Shown here one piece after another: positions 58,702-64,000 of a stretch of 64,000 nt of DNA. This stretch comes from Runella limosa DSM 17973 (GTDB taxonomy: Bacteria > Bacteroidota > Bacteroidia > Cytophagales > Spirosomataceae): NCBI RefSeq assembly GCF_000482465.1, contig NZ_KI519428.1:146167-210166 (forward strand). Reading direction: 5' to 3'. A program made the position numbers and the translations under genes. The number at the start of each line of letters is the position of its first letter. Within the stretch, counting starts at the first letter, position 1. The notes beneath the pieces are model-generated. The model was not told where the DNA came from. It did no database searches and saw only the letters and a program-made list of their open reading frames with translations.

Positions 58702-58937
58702 GAATTTAGTTGCTTTTGGGCTCGTTTTTTAGCCATAATCATGATATGCTGAAGTAAGAGGTACCGTTCTAATTCGAGTGTTTCCTCTGAACTAAGTTCA
58801 GAAGTTTTCTTTTTATAAATTAAGTCTTCTACACGCTCTTGTAGAGCAGGGGAGGCTTTATAATCAAGGATTTGCTGTGGTTCTGGAAATGAGGTAATAA
58901 AGTCAATCACTTCGTCAATTGGGCGTAGCGTAATCAT
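58698..58937 (-). CDS. Small helical protein paired with HNH endonuclease (copy 2)
   Basis: A 79-aa, charged, probably helical protein: [36 protein letters not shown]. The central LSSEExxEL phrase matches ISSEEYSELLVLL of the small protein at 23739-24125, which likewise precedes an HNH gene. No known domain is recognised. With the HNH gene it forms a two-gene unit with a 4-nt overlap. Role unknown; targeting or antidote function is only a guess. Confidence 0.68.
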   Translation of the reverse strand: MITLRPIDEVIDFITSFPEPQQILDYKASPALQERVEDLIYKKKTSELSSEETLELERYLLLQHIMIMAKKRAQKQLNS

Positions 58938-58980
58938 AGTCTGTTTTTTTTACGAATATACAAATTTCTCGCATAACGAT

Positions 58981-60327
58981 ATGAAACAAGTACCGATAAT
59001 AGACCTTCATACTGCGGCTAGTATGGTCAAAGAAGGTGATATTTTGCTCCAAGGTGGTTTTGGTATGACGGGCAATCCCGTGCATTTGATGCATGCTTTG
59101 GCCGAAATTGGCACTAAAAACCTTACCTTTATTGGAAATAATACAGGTGAACCTGGCCTAGGAGGGGGACGTTTGTTACGAAATGGCCAACTCAAAAAGA
59201 TGATAGGTTCATTTTTTACTTCAAACCCCGATGCCGTCAAAGCAGCTCAGTCAGGAGTGGTGGAATATGAGTTGTTACCTCAAGGAACGCTTGCCGAGGC
59301 ACTTCGGGCAGGTGGGGCGGGTATTGGTGGGTTTTATACGCCTACGTCGGCGGGGACGCTGATTGCGCAGGGGCGAGAAACGAAAATCATTGACGGGGAA
59401 GAGCAAGTATTTATCAAAGCCCTCAAAGGAAACGTAGCGTTTATTCGGGCTTGGCGGGCCGATACCGCAGGTAATTTGCAGTACCGAATGACGGAAAACA
59501 ACTTCAATAAAGCGATGGCAACCGCTGCCGATTTGGTGATTGCGGAAGTAGAGGAAATTGTGCCCGTGGGAGAGATTGCCCCTGAGTTTGTGCATACTCC
59601 TGGTTGCTTTGTTGATTATTTGGTGGAAGCCAAACTTACGTTGGAAGATTTGGGTAGTTCGGCTTCGGTTTCGTCTTCCAAGAAAGTGGACGAAAGTCGG
59701 ATGAACATGGCCAAACGCGCATTGGCTGAACTCAAAAATGGCGATGTGGTAAATCTTGGAATAGGCATTCCGACCCTCGTAGCCGATTTGATTACCGAAG
59801 AGCATGGCATTATTTTGCATACCGAAAATGGTATGTTAGGCGTAGGCCCTGTTCCCGCCGATGGGGGTGGAGCAATGGACTACCCAGTCAATGCGGGAAA
59901 AATTCCCGTAACTGCTTTAAAAGGAAGTAGTTATTTTGATAGTGCAGATTCGTTTGCGATGATTCGCGGTGGTCACATCGACGTGGCTATCATGGGCGGG
60001 CTTGAAGTGGACGAGGCAGCTAACTTAGCCAATTGGGCCGTGCCTGGCAAACCCCTACTTGGCGTAGGTGGTGCGATGGATTTGGCTAAAGGTGCCAAAA
60101 AACTCATCATTACTATGACCCATACCAACCCCGATGGCTCCTCAAAAATTGTTCCTCAATGTACTTTGCCCCTCACGGCATCGGGGGTCGTTGATATGGT
60201 CATTACTGAACTGGCGGTATTTGAATTTCCAAATGGGAAACTCACCCTGACGGGATTATTACCAAACGTAAGCTTAGAAGAAGTAAAAGCGAAGACAAGT
60301 GCTGCTTTTGAGATAAAACTTTCTTAA
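58981..60327 (+). CDS. pcaIJ: Fused 3-oxoacid CoA-transferase (3-oxoadipate type)
   Basis: A 448-aa fusion of alpha and beta CoA-transferase subunits. The alpha part has [19 protein letters not shown] (about 22-40) and [11 protein letters not shown] (about 118); the beta part begins near residue 235 ([28 protein letters not shown]) and has the catalytic glutamate E282 in [10 protein letters not shown]. It should move CoA from succinyl-CoA to 3-oxoadipate, the step between PcaD and PcaF. A succinyl-CoA:acetoacetate transferase is the alternative, but the neighbours favour 3-oxoadipate. It resumes the operon after the opposite-strand HNH pair. The 110-nt gap after it holds a 9-bp inverted repeat (60366-60374/60399-60407). 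Confidence 0.9.
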   Translation: MKQVPIIDLHTAASMVKEGDILLQGGFGMTGNPVHLMHALAEIGTKNLTFIGNNTGEPGLGGGRLLRNGQLKKMIGSFFTSNPDAVKAAQSGVVEYELLPQGTLAEALRAGGAGIGGFYTPTSAGTLIAQGRETKIIDGEEQVFIKALKGNVAFIRAWRADTAGNLQYRMTENNFNKAMATAADLVIAEVEEIVPVGEIAPEFVHTPGCFVDYLVEAKLTLEDLGSSASVSSSKKVDESRMNMAKRALAELKNGDVVNLGIGIPTLVADLITEEHGIILHTENGMLGVGPVPADGGGAMDYPVNAGKIPVTALKGSSYFDSADSFAMIRGGHIDVAIMGGLEVDEAANLANWAVPGKPLLGVGGAMDLAKGAKKLIITMTHTNPDGSSKIVPQCTLPLTASGVVDMVITELAVFEFPNGKLTLTGLLPNVSLEEVKAKTSAAFEIKLS

Positions 60328-60437
60328 GAGCGATAAGAGAGGAGAGATAAGTGATGAGGAAGCGTAGATACTACAAATCCGTGATAATCAGCGTTACGGT
60401 AGTATCTGCGTTCTATTTTGACACAAAAAAATAAAAG

Positions 60438-61946
60438 ATGCCTAAAGCCAAAACTCAAATGTTGAAAATCACGGCGAATGCACTTAAAAATCCTGCAAAA
60501 GAGGCGATTGTTGCAGGAGGAGAAAGTTATAACTACCAAGCGTTAATCGACGCATCAAGGGCTTTTGCGCACCAACTCCTTGAGTCATCTGATGACTTGA
60601 AGGAAACCCGCGTCGCCTTCATGGTCTCTCCAGGCTTTGATTATGTACGGGTGCAATGGGGGATTTGGCTGGCGGGCGGTGTCGCGGCGCCTTTGTGTAT
60701 TACCTATCCGTTGCCATCGTTGCAGTACGTAATTGAAGACACCCAAGCCGAAATAGTGGTAGTCGGCCCTGAATACGTCGCTTTGCTAAAAGAATGGGTG
60801 GAGGAAAAAGGGCTTCGCCTGATTGTTTTGGGAGAAGAAAGCCCCGTCAATTCATCAAGTGAGGGTTTACCGACGTTGGAAAAGAGCCGTCGTGCCATGA
60901 TTTTATACACAAGTGGTACAACAAGCCTGCCCAAAGGAGTCGTTACGACCCACGCAAACCTCGAAGCTCAGATTTCGACCTTGATAAAATCGTGGAAATG
61001 GAGCGAAAATGACCATATCGTATGTGTGTTGCCGTTGCACCACGTTCACGGCATTATCAACGTCGTTTCGTGCGCGTTGTGGTCGGGAGCAACCGTGCAA
61101 TTTTTGCCTTCTTTCTCGGCGGAGGGCTTGTTTGAGCTATTTTTGGCAGGTAAAGTCAACCTGTTTATGGCCGTTCCTACGATTTACTTTAAGCTAATTT
61201 CCTATTGGGAAAGTCTCCCCGTCGAACGCCAACAAGAAGTCACCGAAGCCCTATCGAAATTTCGTTTAATGGTTTCGGGGTCGGCTGCGTTGCCTGTCAC
61301 GGTGATGGAAAAATGGAAAACGATAAGTACGCACACGCTTTTGGAACGCTATGGTATGACCGAAATTGGCATGGGAATAAGCAATCCATACGACGGTGAA
61401 CGGAAAGCAGGCTACATCGGAAAACCGTTGGCGGGGGTAAAAGTTCGGTTGGTGGATGACGAAGGAAATGAAGTAAAAGGCCGAGCTGCGGGCGAAATTC
61501 AAATTAAAGGCAATAACGTTTTTCTGGAATATTGGCGCCGACCAGAAGCGACCCAAAAAGCATTTACGGAAGATGGCTGGTTTAAAACGGGCGATGTCGC
61601 GGTAAAAGAAAAAGGCTATTATCGGATTTTGGGTCGCGATTCGATTGATATTATCAAGTCGGGAGGGTATAAAATATCCGCGCTCGAAATCGAAGAAGTG
61701 CTCCGAACCCATCCTGCCATCAAAGATTGTAGCGTGATTGGGATTCCGAATGAGGAATGGGGTGAACTGGTCGTCGCTGCCATTATTACCGACGGAAAAG
61801 AAATAGACTTGAAGGCATTAAACACATGGATTCGGGAGAAAATGCCAGCCTATAAAACCCCTCGTCACTACAAAGTGGTGGATGAATTCCCACGAAATGC
61901 CATGGGCAAAGTGACCAAAAACGACTTGAAGCCGTTGTTTTTATAA
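60438..61946 (+). CDS. matB: Malonyl-CoA synthetase-like acyl-CoA ligase (MatB/ACSF3 type)
   Basis: A 502-aa ANL-superfamily ligase. The AMP motif is LYTSGTTSLPKGVV (about 156-169), and LPLHHVHGIINVVSCALWSGAT (about 199-220) is the pattern of MatB/ACSF3 enzymes. RYGMTEIGMGISNPYDGERKAG (about 299-320) contains the arginine that binds the free carboxylate of malonate in MatB. GWFKTGDVA and GRDSIDIIKSGGYKI (about 402) complete the adenylate-forming core. It should make malonyl-CoA from malonate. MadL and MadM malonate transporter subunits lie directly downstream, which supports this specificity. Confidence 0.85.
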   Translation: MPKAKTQMLKITANALKNPAKEAIVAGGESYNYQALIDASRAFAHQLLESSDDLKETRVAFMVSPGFDYVRVQWGIWLAGGVAAPLCITYPLPSLQYVIEDTQAEIVVVGPEYVALLKEWVEEKGLRLIVLGEESPVNSSSEGLPTLEKSRRAMILYTSGTTSLPKGVVTTHANLEAQISTLIKSWKWSENDHIVCVLPLHHVHGIINVVSCALWSGATVQFLPSFSAEGLFELFLAGKVNLFMAVPTIYFKLISYWESLPVERQQEVTEALSKFRLMVSGSAALPVTVMEKWKTISTHTLLERYGMTEIGMGISNPYDGERKAGYIGKPLAGVKVRLVDDEGNEVKGRAAGEIQIKGNNVFLEYWRRPEATQKAFTEDGWFKTGDVAVKEKGYYRILGRDSIDIIKSGGYKISALEIEEVLRTHPAIKDCSVIGIPNEEWGELVVAAIITDGKEIDLKALNTWIREKMPAYKTPRHYKVVDEFPRNAMGKVTKNDLKPLFL

Positions 61947-61967
61947 TTAGCCTCTTGGGTACTCTAT

Positions 61968-62108
61968 TAACTCCAGCCTTTAGGCTGGGGAAGTCAGAAT
62001 ATGGTGGAAGTATGAGGCTTTAGCCTTGACTGATGAACCCGAATTTGTCAAGGCTAAAGCCATATTTTGGAGTTTTTTTACGTTGCCCCAGCCTGAAGGC
62101 TGGAGTTA
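61968..62108. repeat. REPIN-like large inverted repeat
   Basis: Two arms of about 62 nt face each other. Inner 15-bp perfect stem 62016-62030/62047-62061 (GGCTTTAGCCTTGAC) has a 16-nt loop. The outer arms each carry a small hairpin (CCAGCC..GGCTGG), at 61973-61988 and 62087-62104, and begin or end with TAACTCCAG. This is the doublet structure of REPINs. It lies between the synthetase and madL, in the middle of the operon. Confidence 0.85.
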
Positions 62109-62158
62109 CAGGAGATTTGCCATCCTGTTAACAATTAACAGATAACAAAAAAATACCC

Positions 62159-62527
62159 ATGGTCATTTACGGCGTAGCCCTTCTTGCATTTTGTTACCTC
62201 GTCGGACAAATTTTCGGCGAATACCTCGGTAGTTGGCTCGGCGTAGAGGCCAACGTGGGTGGCGTTGGTTTTGCCATGCTTTTGCTAATTGTGGTCAACA
62301 GTTGGTTAGAAAAACAGGGGAAACTGGATTCGCTGACCCAATCGGGCATTCAATTTTGGAATCAAATGTACATTCCTATTATTGTCGCGATGGCCTCTAC
62401 CCAAAACGTCAAACTCGCCGTTTCGAGTGGTGCAGTGGCGGTGTTGGCGGGAGCGTTACCCGTCCTTTTGTGCTACTTTACCATCCCATATTTAACCAAA
62501 GCCTTTAAACCTTCAACGGAACAATAA
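62159..62527 (+). CDS. madL: Malonate transporter subunit MadL
   Basis: A 122-aa membrane protein with four hydrophobic segments (VIYGVALLAFCYLVGQIFGEYLG, NVGGVGFAMLLLIVVNSWL, YIPIIVAMASTQNVKLAVSSG, AVLAGALPVLLCYFTIPYL). It matches the MadL family, one of two subunits of a sodium:malonate carrier. The stop is followed directly by the madM start with no gap, as usual for this pair. It should work with MadM to import malonate for the synthetase gene upstream. Confidence 0.9.
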   Translation: MVIYGVALLAFCYLVGQIFGEYLGSWLGVEANVGGVGFAMLLLIVVNSWLEKQGKLDSLTQSGIQFWNQMYIPIIVAMASTQNVKLAVSSGAVAVLAGALPVLLCYFTIPYLTKAFKPSTEQ

Positions 62528-63286
62528 ATGGAAATCCTTCTCAAGTTTTTGGAAAAAAATGGGTTGGTTGTGGCGTTTTTGGTCGTAGGAATACTCATTA
62601 TGGTCGCCGATCGAGTTTCAAAGCGGCTTTTATTCTCAAAAATCCCAACGCCTGCCGTGGCTATCATTTTTGGATTAGTGTTGGCCTACGTAGGTGGAGT
62701 AATTACTGGTGGGGAAAAAGGCATTGCCGACGTAAAATTTTTGGCGGGAATGGGACAACTCGGCGGCTCCATGTTTCGCGACTTTGCGATTGTTTCCACC
62801 GCATTTGGTGCAAGTATCTTGCTGATGCGTAAGTCGGGTTTGGTCGGAGCTATTTCGTTGATGATAGGCATCGTCGTTGCTTTTTTTGTGGGTTTGAGCG
62901 TGGCCTGGGTCATGGGTTACCACGATGCCGTCAGCCTCACCACGATTGGAGCGGGTGCCTGTACGTACATCGTTGGTCCAGTGACGGGAGCGGCCATCGG
63001 AGCTAGTTCGGAGGTGATTGCGTTGAGCATTGCCACGGGTGTCGTAAAAGCGACAGTAGTGGCTATTGCCACGCCCTTGCTCGCCAAGCGAATTGGGTTA
63101 GACAATCCTCATGCCGCGATGGTCTTTGGTGGAATCATGGGAACAAACGCTGGTGTTATGGCTGGTTTAGCCGCCACTGACCCCAAATTGGTGCCTTACG
63201 GCGCACTGACCGCTACTTTTTATACGGGTCTAGGGTGTTTGCTGTGCCCTTCGGTTTTTTATTTAATTATTAGAACAATTGTATAG
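62528..63286 (+). CDS. madM: Malonate transporter subunit MadM
   Basis: A 252-aa membrane protein with about eight segments. FGLVLAYVGGVITGGEKGIADVKFL (about 50-74) and GGSMFRDFAIVSTAFGAS (about 81-98) are MadM signatures, as is NPHAAMVFGGIMGTNAGVMAGLAATDP near the C-terminus. The length is typical. With MadL it forms a cation:malonate symporter in the inner membrane. The thiolase gene starts only 4 nt after its stop, so the malonate genes are cotranscribed with pcaF. Confidence 0.9.
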   Translation: MEILLKFLEKNGLVVAFLVVGILIMVADRVSKRLLFSKIPTPAVAIIFGLVLAYVGGVITGGEKGIADVKFLAGMGQLGGSMFRDFAIVSTAFGASILLMRKSGLVGAISLMIGIVVAFFVGLSVAWVMGYHDAVSLTTIGAGACTYIVGPVTGAAIGASSEVIALSIATGVVKATVVAIATPLLAKRIGLDNPHAAMVFGGIMGTNAGVMAGLAATDPKLVPYGALTATFYTGLGCLLCPSVFYLIIRTIV

Positions 63287-63290
63287 TTAT

Positions 63291-64000
63291 ATGCAAGACG
63301 CATTTATCATAGATGCCATTCGTACACCGATTGGTAGTTTTGGCGGCAGTTTGTCGCCCGTAAGAGCGGATGATTTGGCCGCCCTCCCGATTATCGAATT
63401 ATTAAAACGTAATCCTTCCATTCCTGCTGAGGCAGTGGAAGATGTGATTTTGGGGTGTCATAACCAAGCGGGGGAGGACAACCGAAACGTCGCACGGATG
63501 GCGTTGTTGCTGGCGGGACTTCCCTATACCGTGCCTGGGGAGACGGTGAATCGTCTATGTTCTTCGGGAATGTCGGCGGTGATTCATGCCAATCGAGCCA
63601 TCAAGGCGGGAGACGGTGATGTGTTTATCGCAGGAGGTGTAGAGCACATGACGCGCGGGCCGTGGGTCATTTCAAAGACCTCAAAGCCATTTGGGAACGA
63701 TGCTCAGATGTTTGATTCGAGTTTTGGCTGGCGCTTTGTGAACCCCAAAATGCACAAATTGTACGGAACCGATGCCATGGGCGTAACGGCAGAAAACTTG
63801 GCGGAAATGTACAATATCAGCCGAGAAGACCAAGACTTGTTTGCGTATCGTTCGCAGCAAAAAGCGTTTGCTGCGCAGCAAAATGGGATTTTAGCCGAAG
63901 AAATCATTCCCGTCGAAATGACCGACCGAAAAGGCAATGTGACGGTTTTTGAAAAAGATGAATTTGTAAAGCCAAGTACGTCGTTGGAAGGATTGGCCAA
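63291..64000 (+). CDS. pcaF: 3-oxoadipyl-CoA thiolase, 5' part (runs off the window)
   Basis: An open frame of 236 codons up to the end of the window. It starts QDAFIIDAIRTPIGSFGG and continues VRADDLAALPI, GCHNQAGEDNRNVARMALLL (about 52-71) and the catalytic C90 in VNRLCSSGMSAV. The GxxNQAGEDNRNVARM phrase is characteristic of PcaF/PaaJ thiolases. It should cleave 3-oxoadipyl-CoA into succinyl-CoA and acetyl-CoA, the last step of the pathway. The distal catalytic histidine and cysteine lie beyond the window. Start 4 nt after madM. Confidence 0.93.
   Translation, partial: MQDAFIIDAIRTPIGSFGGSLSPVRADDLAALPIIELLKRNPSIPAEAVEDVILGCHNQAGEDNRNVARMALLLAGLPYTVPGETVNRLCSSGMSAVIHANRAIKAGDGDVFIAGGVEHMTRGPWVISKTSKPFGNDAQMFDSSFGWRFVNPKMHKLYGTDAMGVTAENLAEMYNISREDQDLFAYRSQQKAFAAQQNGILAEEIIPVEMTDRKGNVTVFEKDEFVKPSTSLEGLA

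Overview
The window reads as chromosomal DNA of a Bacteroidota bacterium, most likely of the Cytophagales (Runella/Spirosoma-like; an inference from gene content, not a proven name). Supporting signs are an ECF sigma/FecR/SusC/SusD set, RagB-type lipoprotein, PF14905-type TonB receptors, a GH78 rhamnosidase, a 7TM-LytTR receptor, secreted ThuA, Gfo/Idh/MocA and DUF1080-like proteins, and several promoter -7 boxes of the form TAnnTTTG. No rRNA, tRNA or CRISPR array was found, and no gene-free stretch exceeds 300 bases.

Region 1 (1-12400): a sugar-acid locus. An ECF sigma factor and its FecR anti-sigma factor precede a SusC/SusD outer-membrane pair. These are followed by a GntP permease, an exported mannonate-dehydratase-like protein, glucarate dehydratase and 5-dehydro-4-deoxyglucarate dehydratase. 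Together they suggest regulated outer-membrane uptake, inner-membrane transport and conversion of aldarates to 2,5-dioxopentanoate. A ladder of five 15-bp palindromes at exactly 31-bp intervals separates susD from the permease.

Region 2 (12400-25600): mixed accessory genes. It holds a DUF2310 Zn-ribbon gene between two covarying hairpins, a ThuA protein, a Uma2 nuclease, a 40-codon stump of a short-chain dehydrogenase, a sorbosone-dehydrogenase-like/cytochrome c/discoidin protein next to an IorB-like molybdopterin oxidoreductase, an AT-rich 660-aa unknown, a phosphoesterase, a two-gene HNH module, and a LysR regulator divergent from an EthD protein.

Region 3 (25600-48600): a large GH78 alpha-L-rhamnosidase convergent with an alpha/alpha-barrel protein across a REP cluster, small secreted proteins, a membrane 7TM-LytTR receptor, a sensor kinase/response regulator pair beside a TonB receptor, a second TonB receptor, a Crp/Fnr regulator and an NADP-binding oxidoreductase, secreted sugar-related proteins, and a NUDIX-type regulator.

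Region 4 (48700-64000): a nearly complete 4-hydroxybenzoate/protocatechuate (beta-ketoadipate) pathway: a pcaK-like transporter, an AraC regulator, pcaH, pcaG, pcaB, a pcaD-pcaC fusion, pobA, a fused CoA transferase (pcaIJ-like), a malonyl-CoA synthetase with MadL/MadM malonate transporter subunits, and the start of pcaF, which runs off the window. Two nuclease-type insertions on the opposite strand (a frameshifted Rpn and a second HNH module) interrupt it. The most striking feature is a family of six G/C-run palindromic elements placed at gene ends in this operon. Five are translated in frame as terminal extensions or as the linker of the pcaDC fusion, and the sixth supplies the pcaH stop codon.
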